The notes under the pieces are model-generated. The model was not told the DNA's origin. It saw only the letters and a list, made by a program, of their open reading frames with translations, and ran no database searches. DNA of 64,000 nt, taken from RYN-230 sp963717125 (GTDB lineage: Bacteria > Actinomycetota > Actinomycetes > Streptosporangiales > Streptosporangiaceae). The DNA is taken from assembly GCA_963717125.1 (NCBI GenBank), contig CAVQVG010000007.1, positions 62,001 through 126,000 on the forward strand, written 5' to 3'. A program made the position numbers and the translations under genes. Positions within the stretch are counted from its first letter, which is position 1; every line of letters begins with the position of its first letter. Of this stretch, positions 24,967 to 32,791 are shown in pieces.

Positions 24967-25815
24967 ATGGCGACTCTGCTCCACCCCGGCCGGCTCTCTC
25001 CGCCGCGGCGCGTGCCGGCCAGCATCCCGCGGCCGGAGTATGTCGGCCGCAAATACCCGAAGACCGGCGAACCGGACGTCAAGGACGCCGACACGATCGA
25101 GCGGATGCGGGTGGCCGGAAAACTGGCCGCTCAGGCCCTGCAAGAGGTGGGCCGGCACGTGGCGCCCGGCGTCACCACCGACGAACTGGACCGGGTCGGG
25201 CACGAGTTCCTCGTCGAGCACGGCGCCTACCCCAGCACGCTGGGCTACCGCGGCTACCCCAAGTCGCTGTGCACCTCGCTGAACGAGGTCATCTGCCACG
25301 GCATCCCGGACGACACGGTCATCGCCGACGGGGACATCGTCAACGTGGACATCACCGCGTACCGCAGTGGGGTACACGGGGACACCAACGCCACGTTCCT
25401 GGCCGGCGACGTGGACGAGGAGTCGCGGCTGCTGGTGGAGCGCACCCACGAGGCCTTGATGCGCGGCATCCGGGCGGTCGCGCCCGGCCGGCCGCTCAAC
25501 GCGGTCGGCCGGGTGATCGAGTCCTACGCGCGCCGGTTCGGCTACGGGGTGGTCCGCGACTTCACCGGGCACGGCATCGGCACCACGTTCCATTCCGGGC
25601 TGATCGTGCCGCACTTCGACGACCCCGGCGTGCACCTGATCATGGAGGAGGGCATGACGTTCACCATCGAACCCATGCTCACCCTGGGCACGGTCGCCTA
25701 CGACGTGTGGGACGACGGCTGGACCGCAGTCACCAAGGACCGTAAGCGCACCGCCCAGTTCGAGCACACGCTGCTGGTCACCAGTACCGGCGCCGAGATC
25801 CTCACGCTCCCGTAG
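24967..25815 (+). CDS. map: Type I methionyl aminopeptidase
   Basis: Removes the initiator Met from nascent proteins in the cytoplasm. All metal ligands are present: the two Asp in IVNVDITAY and HGDTNATF, His in TGHGIGTTFH, Glu in TFTIEPML, and Glu in AQFEHTLLV. At 282 aa it has the ~40-residue N-terminal extension ending RRVPASIPRPEYVG seen in the longer mycobacterial MapB-like forms. TACACT at 24953-24958 is 8 bases before the ATG with no Shine-Dalgarno, so the transcript is probably leaderless. The stop overlaps the convergent pseudomycosin gene by 14 bases. Confidence 0.95.
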   Translation: MATLLHPGRLSPPRRVPASIPRPEYVGRKYPKTGEPDVKDADTIERMRVAGKLAAQALQEVGRHVAPGVTTDELDRVGHEFLVEHGAYPSTLGYRGYPKSLCTSLNEVICHGIPDDTVIADGDIVNVDITAYRSGVHGDTNATFLAGDVDEESRLLVERTHEALMRGIRAVAPGRPLNAVGRVIESYARRFGYGVVRDFTGHGIGTTFHSGLIVPHFDDPGVHLIMEEGMTFTIEPMLTLGTVAYDVWDDGWTAVTKDRKRTAQFEHTLLVTSTGAEILTLP

Positions 25816-27052
25816 GAGCTTCCGGCTGCTGCCCCGATCCCCGACGACCTCGCCATCGCAACGCCAGTACCGTGGCGGTCACGAGCAGCAGCAGCCCGGC
25901 CACCATGGCCCCGGCGAACCCGGCCTCCTTGCTGGTCGAATGGTGCACCGCGTCGATGACCCCAGGTGGCGGCCCGGAGCCGAAGCGGGCCGAGTCGGCC
26001 ACCGAACTGGGCCCGCTGGGCGCAGCCACCGGGACCTTGGCCAGCGCGGCCGCCTGGTGCAGCGCGCCGTCCGGATTGAGCAGGCCGAAGCCCACCTGCT
26101 CCGAGTAGCCGCCCCTGGGGTGATCCCGGGCGGACCGGGCGATGGCCAGGTTGACCAGGCTGGTCGGCAGGTGCGGGTAGACCGACTTGATCAGCGCCAC
26201 GGTCGCGGTCAGCCAGGCCCCGGCGGCCAGGAAGTCGAACACCTGGTAGCCCTGGCCGAGCGGCCCGGACACGGTGAGCATGTTGGCCGGCGCGGCCACC
26301 AGGACCGACTCGTTGACCGGGGAATGAATGCGGTACCGGGGCTGCGGCAGGCCGGCCAGCACCACCGAGGCCGCGCCGAGCACGCCGGGCAGGCTGCCCG
26401 GCACCGTGCTCGCGTCCGGCGAACTGCGGCTGGGCGGGAACCCGGGGCTGATCACCACGGCGTTCCTGTCCGCCGCGTACTCGACCGCGCTGTCCAGGAC
26501 GGCCTCGTCCTTGAAGGACTCCCCGGACACGTAGATGACCTGCGCGCCGTGGCCAGCCGCGTACCTGATCGCGGCGGCGACGTCCCGCTGCCAGGTACCG
26601 CCGGGTGCCCGGTTCGGGATCTTGATGGACAGGATCCGCGCTGCGGGCGCCAGGCCGACCGTGCCGGCCGGATTGGTTCCGCTGGGCCCGCGCCCGGCCA
26701 CGGCCGACGCGAACACTGTGGCCGACGCGCTCGTGTCACCGGCGACGTTGCCGAACGACGGGCCGGTGGTCACTACCCCGGCCAGCCCGGGCGCCGAAGG
26801 GTCAACCCCGCCGTCCAGCACCGCCACGGTTACGCCCTGACCCTTGCTGATCTGCAGGGCGGCAGCCAGTTCGCGGACCAGTTGCGGGGCGGCGGACCGG
26901 CCGAAGCCGGACCCGGCCGGGGTGGCCGTCCGGGCCAGGGTGGCCGTCCCAGCCGGGGTGGCCGTCCCAGCCAGGACGGGTGAGGGCAGCACGGTCAGCA
27001 GGCTGAGCGGCCCCGTGGCCAGCGCGATCTGGAGCAGGCGGCGGTTCAGCAT
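25802..27052 (-). CDS. Mycosin-like protein with lost catalytic residues (pseudoprotease)
   Basis: 416 aa with a signal peptide, a subtilisin-fold domain and a C-terminal membrane helix (FAGAMVAGLLLLVTATVLAL) before a basic tail, the layout of type VII secretion mycosins. The fold is preserved (GVTVAVLDGGVD, GLAPAARILSIKI, GFGLLNPDGALHQ), but three active-site elements are gone. The HGT of the catalytic His is SAT (TSASATVFASAVAG), the oxyanion AGN is PGF, and the GTS of the nucleophile is replaced in LAAGAWLTATVAL. Only the Asp remains. The gene starts ATGCTGA, overlapping the preceding membrane-protein gene by 7 bases, exactly as in the active copy upstream. A binding or scaffolding role is inferred. 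Confidence 0.85.
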   Translation of the reverse strand: MLNRRLLQIALATGPLSLLTVLPSPVLAGTATPAGTATLARTATPAGSGFGRSAAPQLVRELAAALQISKGQGVTVAVLDGGVDPSAPGLAGVVTTGPSFGNVAGDTSASATVFASAVAGRGPSGTNPAGTVGLAPAARILSIKIPNRAPGGTWQRDVAAAIRYAAGHGAQVIYVSGESFKDEAVLDSAVEYAADRNAVVISPGFPPSRSSPDASTVPGSLPGVLGAASVVLAGLPQPRYRIHSPVNESVLVAAPANMLTVSGPLGQGYQVFDFLAAGAWLTATVALIKSVYPHLPTSLVNLAIARSARDHPRGGYSEQVGFGLLNPDGALHQAAALAKVPVAAPSGPSSVADSARFGSGPPPGVIDAVHHSTSKEAGFAGAMVAGLLLLVTATVLALRWRGRRGSGQQPEAPTGA

Positions 27053-27828
27053 CGGATGTCCGCCCGTGCGCAGGGCGCGCCGCCCCCGGTCAGCTCCGTG
27101 ATCAGCCGGTTCAGCACGGCGTTGGCCAGGTGCCCGGGCCCGGTGGTGAGTTCAAAGTTCCCCTGCCCCTGCCGCCCATCCGTGAATCCGGCCGCGGATA
27201 GGAACACGTACGGCCCGTTGCCGGCCGCGGCGTGCAACCAGCCCCGCTGCGCCTCGCCGTACCCGGCCGCCCGGGTGCCCGGGAAGCTCACCACCCGGAC
27301 CCCGGCGGGCGGAGGCTGGGTGGTCAGGTCGGACGCGACGCTCTGCGCGGCGGCGGTACTGGGCAGCACCACAATGCCGACAGTCACCGCCAGCGACCCG
27401 GACGCGTCGGCGTAGGTGGCGCGCAGCACGGTGCGGCAGCCGTGCGGGCGGACAATCTCCTCGGCTGTCGCGTCGAGCCCGGCTGCGCAGGACGTGGCGG
27501 GTGCGATGCCCACCCGCAGCGCGGTGGTGTGCTGTTTGCCCGGGCTGAGATAACTGATCGAGGCCGGAAACAGCTGGCCGGCCGGCCACCGCTGCCACCG
27601 GGTGGCGATCTCAGCCCGGCCGGCGGCGGCGGCTTCCGCCGCGGTGGCCGGCCGGGTGAGCTCGGCGTGCAGCGCGAACCCGCCGACCGCTAATCCGGCC
27701 AGGCCGGCCAGGACCAGTACCACCAGCAGCGGTCCGTGCCACCGCGGGCGGCGGCGCACCCCTGCTTCCGGCGCGGTGGCCGGAGCCTCCGCCGGTGCCA
27801 GCGGAGGTTCCCCCGGGTGATCCGACAC
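27046..27828 (-). CDS. Membrane-anchored partner of the pseudomycosin
   Basis: 260 aa: a Pro-rich cytoplasmic leader, one membrane helix at residues ~32-52 (HGPLLVVLVLAGLAGLAVGG), then an extracytoplasmic domain beginning with an Ala/Glu helix and TRWQRWPAGQLFPASISYL. It ends in a short Cys-containing tail (APCARADIRC). It is a clear paralog of the protein at 29303-30097: RW-x-x-WPAG-x-[IL]FPA, a central region with paired Cys, a SFPGTRAAGYG segment, and the same Cys tail. It precedes and overlaps the pseudomycosin gene by 7 bases. No known domain recognised; a dedicated partner of the mycosin is the obvious inference. Confidence 0.7.
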   Translation of the reverse strand: MSDHPGEPPLAPAEAPATAPEAGVRRRPRWHGPLLVVLVLAGLAGLAVGGFALHAELTRPATAAEAAAAGRAEIATRWQRWPAGQLFPASISYLSPGKQHTTALRVGIAPATSCAAGLDATAEEIVRPHGCRTVLRATYADASGSLAVTVGIVVLPSTAAAQSVASDLTTQPPPAGVRVVSFPGTRAAGYGEAQRGWLHAAAGNGPYVFLSAAGFTDGRQGQGNFELTTGPGHLANAVLNRLITELTGGGAPCARADIRC

Positions 27829-27875
27829 GTTCCAAAAGGTACGGCTGTATGGCCGGAAAAGCGCGGTATGGCACG

Positions 27876-29309
27876 TTACGGTCCGGTCTCGGTACCCGGC
27901 TCCGAATCGGGCCCCGGACCAGGTCCAGCCGACCGGTCCGGCGTGGCCGCTGGATCCGGCCCGGGCGCTAGGTCCGGCCCGGGCGTGCGCTCCAGCTCGG
28001 CTGGGTTCGATGGCTCCAGCAGCTCGACCAGCCCAATGTTGCGCATCGGGGCCGGCGCCGTGACGTCGTACCGGCCGGCCGCCCCGGCTGGGCCGGTCGC
28101 GGCCAGCAGCCGCCGGTCCCGCACCGTGCGCACGGTCAGCACGGTCAGCACGGTCAGCGCGATGAGCACGCCGGCCGCGCCCGCCGCCGCCACCCCGGCC
28201 AGCACCGCGATCCGTGCCTCGCTGCGATGGGTGACCTGGATCGGGCCGGCGGCGGCGGCGAAGCGACCGCGGGCGGCCAGCCCGGTGGCCGCCCGGGCCG
28301 CCGCCAGCCGCCCGGCCGCGCGCACCGCCGCCACGGCGTCGACCTCGCCGAACCCGGTCGCCGGGCTGTAGCCGGCGGCCGGGTGGTGCCGCGCCGAGCT
28401 GATCATCGCCTGCGCCACCTGCACCGGGGACAGCCGCGGGTAGGCCGACCGGATCAGCGCCGCCACTCCGGCCACGAACGCCGACGCCGGGCTGGTCCCG
28501 CTGGCTTGCAGGTAAGTGCCCGCTGGGCCGGCCCCGATGATGCTGACGCCGGGCGCGGACAGCACCACCGACGAGTTCTGGTCGGAGAAGGACGCCCGCT
28601 GCCCGGCCTCGTTCACCGCCGCGACCGAGATCACGCCGGTGAACGAGGCCGGGTAGGAGTACGGCGTGTAGCCCGGGCCGGGGCGTCCGCTGTTCCCGGC
28701 CGACGCCACCACCAGCACGCCGTGCGACACCGCGTAGCCCAGGGCCGACTGCATGTCCCGGCTCGCCTGGCCGGTGCCCAGCGACATGTTGATGACCTGG
28801 GCGCCGTGCTGGGTGGCGTACCTGATGCCGTCGTCGATGGCGTCGGCGTACCGCGAGTTGGAGTTGTACACACCCAGCCCCGGCTCCTGGTCGTCCAGGA
28901 TGACCCGGACCGACAGCACCCGGGCCGCCGGGGCGACGCCGATGATGCCGCCGCCCCGGCCCGGCCCGCTGCCGTGCCCGGCGATGAGCGAGGCGATGAA
29001 CGTGCCGTGCAGGTGCGGCGGCTGGTACCCGGGCGGGTCCGCGCCCAGCGTGTAGTCCGGCCCGGTGGTCACCGACCCGGCCAGGTCGGCCGCGGCCGCG
29101 TCCACGCCCGTGTCCAGGACGGCCACGGTCACCCCGCGGCCCTGGCTCAGCCGCCAGGCGGCCGGCGCCTCGATGGCCCGCAGCTGGGGCTGCTCCGCCG
29201 CGCGCACCTGGCCGCCGACCCCGCTGCCTGGGGCCACGGCCCCAGTGAGAACAGCGATCCCGGCCAGCGCTAAGCCGGGCCCGGTCAGCCGGGCGCGGCG
29301 GCTCAGCAT
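27876..29309 (-). CDS. Mycosin-type S8 serine protease, intact active site
   Basis: 477 aa. Signal peptide, then a subtilase domain with the complete triad: Asp in VAVLDTGVD, His in HLHGTFIASLIAG, Ser in ASGTSPASAFVAG, and oxyanion Asn in VVASAGNSG. A C-terminal membrane helix and a cytoplasmic tail rich in Pro/Gly/Ser follow, as in membrane-bound mycosins. I start it at ATG 29309 because ATGCTGA overlaps the upstream gene by 7 bases, just as in the sister cassette; an upstream ATG at 29333 is possible. Mycosins normally process or stabilise ESX/type VII secretion machinery, but no EccB, EccC, EccD or EsxA-like gene lies in this window. Confidence 0.9.
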   Translation of the reverse strand: MLSRRARLTGPGLALAGIAVLTGAVAPGSGVGGQVRAAEQPQLRAIEAPAAWRLSQGRGVTVAVLDTGVDAAAADLAGSVTTGPDYTLGADPPGYQPPHLHGTFIASLIAGHGSGPGRGGGIIGVAPAARVLSVRVILDDQEPGLGVYNSNSRYADAIDDGIRYATQHGAQVINMSLGTGQASRDMQSALGYAVSHGVLVVASAGNSGRPGPGYTPYSYPASFTGVISVAAVNEAGQRASFSDQNSSVVLSAPGVSIIGAGPAGTYLQASGTSPASAFVAGVAALIRSAYPRLSPVQVAQAMISSARHHPAAGYSPATGFGEVDAVAAVRAAGRLAAARAATGLAARGRFAAAAGPIQVTHRSEARIAVLAGVAAAGAAGVLIALTVLTVLTVRTVRDRRLLAATGPAGAAGRYDVTAPAPMRNIGLVELLEPSNPAELERTPGPDLAPGPDPAATPDRSAGPGPGPDSEPGTETGP

Positions 29310-30097
29310 GACCACTGCCGGGTGGCCGCGCAATCCACCACGGCGGGCCGGTCCAGCGGGACGAGGATGGCGCTGCCCAGCTGGCCGGCCGCGGCGAAGG
29401 CGGTCGGGTTGTACTGGCCGGTCGCGGCGGCCGGCCGCCCGTCCGCGTAGCCGGCCACGGTCAGCAGTACGTACGGGCCGTCCTGCCGGGCGGTGGCCGC
29501 CTGCCTGCTGTCGTCGGCGAACCGGGCCGCGGCCGTGCCGGGGAAGGCCAGCGCGCGCAGCCCGGCCACCGGTGGCCGGGCCGACGGGAGCTCCCGGTCG
29601 AACGCCTGGGCCTTGGCCGGGCTGGGGAACGCCAGCACCCCGGCGGTGTAGACGACCCCTTGCAGCTCATCGACGTAGCTGGCGCGCAACCCGGCCCGGC
29701 AGCCGTCCCGGCGGGCCGGCCCGGCCAGCGCCGGGTCCAGCGCGGCGGTGCACTGGTCGTCCGGTGAGATGCCGACCCGGCGTGCCGTGTCGTTGTTCAG
29801 CAGGATGGTGGAGTAGCCCAGGGTAGCCGGGAAGATCCGGCCCGCGGGCCAGGTCCGCCACCGGCGCGCCACCGCCGTCGCGTCGGCCGCGGCGCGCTCC
29901 GCCGCGGTGGGCGGCCGGGTCTGCTGCGCGATCGCCGCGTGCCCGGCCAGCACGGCGGCGACCAGGCAGCACACCCCGCCCAGGGCGGTGAGCGTGCTGG
30001 CCAGCCCGCGGTGGCGGGCCACCCGCACGGGGCGCGGGCCGGGCCCGGCGTCGTGGTCAGCCCACGCCTGGCCGGGACCCGCTTGGTTCACCTGCAA
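29303..30097 (-). CDS. Membrane-anchored partner of the active mycosin
   Basis: 264 aa with an N-terminal cytoplasmic leader, one membrane helix (STLTALGGVCCLVAAVLAGH) and an extracytoplasmic domain that starts RRWRTWPAGRIFPATLGYST. Cys pairs in DDQCTAAL and RDGCRAGL and the C-terminal VDCAATRQWSC parallel the paralog at 27046-27828. First gene of the four-gene cassette on the minus strand; the 20 bases behind it hold no promoter that I can name. Its function is unknown. Conservation of the helix, WPAG motif and Cys positions in both copies suggests a conserved contact with the protease. Confidence 0.7.
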   Translation of the reverse strand: MQVNQAGPGQAWADHDAGPGPRPVRVARHRGLASTLTALGGVCCLVAAVLAGHAAIAQQTRPPTAAERAAADATAVARRWRTWPAGRIFPATLGYSTILLNNDTARRVGISPDDQCTAALDPALAGPARRDGCRAGLRASYVDELQGVVYTAGVLAFPSPAKAQAFDRELPSARPPVAGLRALAFPGTAAARFADDSRQAATARQDGPYVLLTVAGYADGRPAAATGQYNPTAFAAAGQLGSAILVPLDRPAVVDCAATRQWSC

Positions 30098-30117
30098 AGC
30101 GTACCGCCGGCGCAGTG

Positions 30118-32517
30118 TTATCCCGGGTGGACGACCCCCCGGCCCCCCCGATCGCCGCTTCGCGCCGAGCGGCGGCTCGGGGGGAACGCCCCTGCGGGAC
30201 GTCCCCCCCTCACCGACGCGCGAGTCAGCGTTTGTGAGCCAGGCAGCCAGCTCAACCAGCGCGGGAAGTACCAGGTGCGCTCGCCGCAGAGGATCAGCGC
30301 GGCGGGCATCAGGATGCCGCGCACCACGGTCGCGTCGATCAGCACCGCGGCGGCCAGCCCGACGCCGATCATCTTCAGGTCGATGATGGACAGCGTCGCG
30401 AAGATCGAGAACACCGCCACCATGATCACCGCCGCGCTGGTGACCACGCCCGAGCAGGCAGCGATGCCGCCGACCACCGCGTCGCGGTGCGGCTTGCCCG
30501 CGGACCGCAGCTCGCGGATCCGGCTCAGGATGAACACGTGGTAGTCCATGCTCAGCCCGAACAGGAACACGAACATGAACAGCGGCACCCAGTCGATGAT
30601 CGCGCCGAACGAGGTGAAGCCGAGCAGGCCCTGCAAGTGGCCGTCCTGGAAGATCAGTGTGATCAGGCCGTAGGCCGCGCCGACCGAGAGCAGGTTCAGC
30701 CCGATCGACACCAGCGGGATGACCAGCGACCGGAAGGCCAGCGTGAGCAGCACCAGCGCGAGCAACGCCACCACGGCGAACACGATCGGCGTGCGGGAGC
30801 GCAGCGCCGCGCTGAAGTCGTAGCCGTTGGCGGTGTCCCCGGTGACCGCGTAGCTGGCCCCGGGCACCTTGCCGATGGTGGCGGGCAGGATCCGGTCGCG
30901 CAGCGCCAGCAGCGCGTTGCGGGACACCGTGTCCGACCCGTTGCCGGCCAGCGGCACCGAGATCACCATCCCGCGGCCGCCGCCGACCAGTTGCGCGGTC
31001 ACCGGCCGGTGGATCACCCCATGTTCCGACGCCGAGTCCTGCAGCCCGGCCACCTCGGACCGCATGGCCGGGCTGGACACGTCACCCCCGGTCACCACGA
31101 CCTGCGCCGGGGCGGGCCGGCCAGGGAAGGCCCGCTGGATCTGGTCCAGGGTGTGCACCACCGGCAGCCGGGACGGCAGGTCGATGGGCGGGCTACCGGT
31201 GCGCATGCCGAGCGCGGGCACGGCCAGCGCGAGCAGGCCCAGCGCGGCCACGCCACCGAACAGCAGCGGCCTGCGCACCACCCGGCGCACTACCGCGGCC
31301 CACACCCGGGACGGCCTGGCCTGGGTGCGGTGCCGGCCCAGGAGCGGGATCCGGCCCCGGTCCGCCCACGGCCCGAGCAGGGAGAGCAGCGCGGGCAGGA
31401 ACGTCAGCGAGCCGATGACGGCCACGCCGACCACCATGATGGTGCCGACCGCGATGCCGGTGAACAGGTCGATCCCGGTCAGCAGCAACCCGGCCATGGA
31501 GACCATCACGGTCAGGCCGGAGACCAGGATGGCCCGGCCCGAGGTGGCGGCGGCGGTGGCCAGCGCCCCGGGGAAGGAGGCACCAGCCGCCCGTTCCTCG
31601 CGCTCCCGGCGCAGGTAGAACAGCGAGTAGTCGACGCCGACCGCCATCCCGATGATCAGCACCACCTCGGCGGTGCTGGATCCGATGGGCAGCCACCGGC
31701 TGGGCACCGCCAGCAGCGAAACGGCCACCGTCACCGCGCTGCCGGCCAGCAGTACCGGGATGCCCGCCGCGATCAGCGCGCCGAACACCACGATCAGCAG
31801 TATCAGCGTGATCGGCACCGACGTCAGCTCGGCCTTGTGGAAGTCCTGGCCCATCAGCGTGTTGGCGGCCTGGTCGGTGCTGGCATCACCGGCCTCATGG
31901 ACGATCAGCCCGGGATGGCTGGCCTGCACCGCGGCTACCGCGGCCAGGTCCGCGTTGACCGTGCTGTCCGCGCTGGCGTTCGGGCCGGCCACCTGGAAGG
32001 TGACCAGGGCGGTACGGCCGTCGGCCGAGATCAGTGCCTGGCCGCCCGGGCCGAGCGGGGAGCGGATGTCCCGCGCCGCCTGGGGCAACCGGTCCAGCGC
32101 GCTGACCACCTCGGCCACCGCGCTGCGCAGCGCCCGGTCGTGCGCGTATGTGCTGCCCGGCCCGCCGCCGCGGGCCTGGATGAGCACGCTCTCCGCGGGT
32201 GGGGTGACCACGCCCAGCTTGGTCAGCATCTGCTCGGCCTGGCCGGACTGGCCCGGGTCGTACTGCGCCTGGCTCTGCGTGCCGAGCAGGTGCCCGCCGA
32301 GCAGCGCCACCACCGCCAGCACCAGCCAGCTCGCGATCACCGCGATCCGGTGCCGTGCGCTCCAGCACGCGATCCGCTCCACCATCGGCGCCTGCGGCCG
32401 CCGCCCGCCGCGACGGCCGCGCCCCGGGTCCGGACCGGGTCCCGGGAGTCGTTCCGGGGGCAGTTCCGGAAGCGGGGTACGTACCTGGGGCAGGGCGGGG
32501 TTGAGCAGCTCGCGCAT
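30118..32517 (-). CDS. MMPL family transporter
   Basis: 799 aa RND-superfamily transporter of the mycobacterial MMPL group, which move lipids or lipophilic compounds across the membrane with the proton gradient. It has twelve predicted helices in two halves. Both carry the proton-relay motif: GMAVGVDYSLFYLRREREER in the first half and LFGLSMDYHVFILSRIRELR in the second. Large extracytoplasmic loops follow helices 1 and 7. The N-terminus before MVERIACWSARHR is a 44-residue Arg/Pro/Gly-rich extension that may be non-coding. The last ~30 residues (VRGGRPAGAFPPSRRSARSG) are translated from a dispersed hairpin repeat. A paralog lies upstream at 32747-35209. Confidence 0.92.
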   Translation of the reverse strand: MRELLNPALPQVRTPLPELPPERLPGPGPDPGRGRRGGRRPQAPMVERIACWSARHRIAVIASWLVLAVVALLGGHLLGTQSQAQYDPGQSGQAEQMLTKLGVVTPPAESVLIQARGGGPGSTYAHDRALRSAVAEVVSALDRLPQAARDIRSPLGPGGQALISADGRTALVTFQVAGPNASADSTVNADLAAVAAVQASHPGLIVHEAGDASTDQAANTLMGQDFHKAELTSVPITLILLIVVFGALIAAGIPVLLAGSAVTVAVSLLAVPSRWLPIGSSTAEVVLIIGMAVGVDYSLFYLRREREERAAGASFPGALATAAATSGRAILVSGLTVMVSMAGLLLTGIDLFTGIAVGTIMVVGVAVIGSLTFLPALLSLLGPWADRGRIPLLGRHRTQARPSRVWAAVVRRVVRRPLLFGGVAALGLLALAVPALGMRTGSPPIDLPSRLPVVHTLDQIQRAFPGRPAPAQVVVTGGDVSSPAMRSEVAGLQDSASEHGVIHRPVTAQLVGGGRGMVISVPLAGNGSDTVSRNALLALRDRILPATIGKVPGASYAVTGDTANGYDFSAALRSRTPIVFAVVALLALVLLTLAFRSLVIPLVSIGLNLLSVGAAYGLITLIFQDGHLQGLLGFTSFGAIIDWVPLFMFVFLFGLSMDYHVFILSRIRELRSAGKPHRDAVVGGIAACSGVVTSAAVIMVAVFSIFATLSIIDLKMIGVGLAAAVLIDATVVRGILMPAALILCGERTWYFPRWLSWLPGSQTLTRASVRGGRPAGAFPPSRRSARSGDRGGRGVVHPG
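30121..30205 (-). repeat. Hairpin element at the C-terminus of the MMPL gene
   Basis: Read on the minus strand it gives GCCGCTCGGCGCGAAGCGG, CGATCGGGGGGG, then CCGGGGGGTCGTCC, the same unit as at 16150-16306, 45308-45358 and 47376-47490. It supplies the final codons and the stop of the transporter, replacing whatever natural C-terminus existed. Confidence 0.75.
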
Positions 32518-32741
32518 CTGGCCTCGCGGGGGTCGGGGCGGCTGACCAGCACGCAGCCATGGCTGACGCGCATGTCAGGGATCCCAGACAGCATGCCAGA
32601 TTTTTCTGACACTGACGTCAGCCTCCAGGGATTCTATGGAGTTTTACAGCTAACCCCCAGCTTTGATCCGGCACCAGAGCTGCTCACGGTGCTGTGGTGT
32701 CAGGTGGTGTCTCAGCTCCGTCCCGACACGCCTCGGCAGTT
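32518..32741 (-). promoter_or_regulatory. AT-richer region before the MMPL transporter
   Basis: This 224-base gap is the least GC-rich in the first half of the window. It holds the palindrome CTGACGTCAG near 32618-32627 next to CTGACA, and other TGTCAG/CTGACA half-sites within 60 bases, a pattern like overlapping repressor sites for the gene starting at 32517. I cannot pick a promoter with confidence and see no gene. Confidence 0.4.
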
Positions 32742-32791
32742 CGTGATCAACCGTCTGGTGTCGCCCCAGCGACACCAGACGGTTGATCACG
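32742..32791. repeat. Dispersed palindrome, copy 2
   Basis: Perfect 23-base arms around a 4-base loop; the ends are CGTGATCAACCGT and ACGGTTGATCACG and the centre GTGTCGC/GCGACAC. The outer CGTGATCA and inner GTGTCGC match copy 1 at 6544-6593, while the bases between differ in compensating pairs. It covers the last 14 codons and the stop of the second MMPL gene (ending GVAGATPDG), so it is part of the protein and also a probable terminator. Confidence 0.75.

Noticed and set aside
25802..30097. A complete type VII secretion locus
   Set aside because: Only mycosins are present; no EccB, EccC, EccD, EccE, EsxA/EsxB or PE/PPE-like gene was found in the window.
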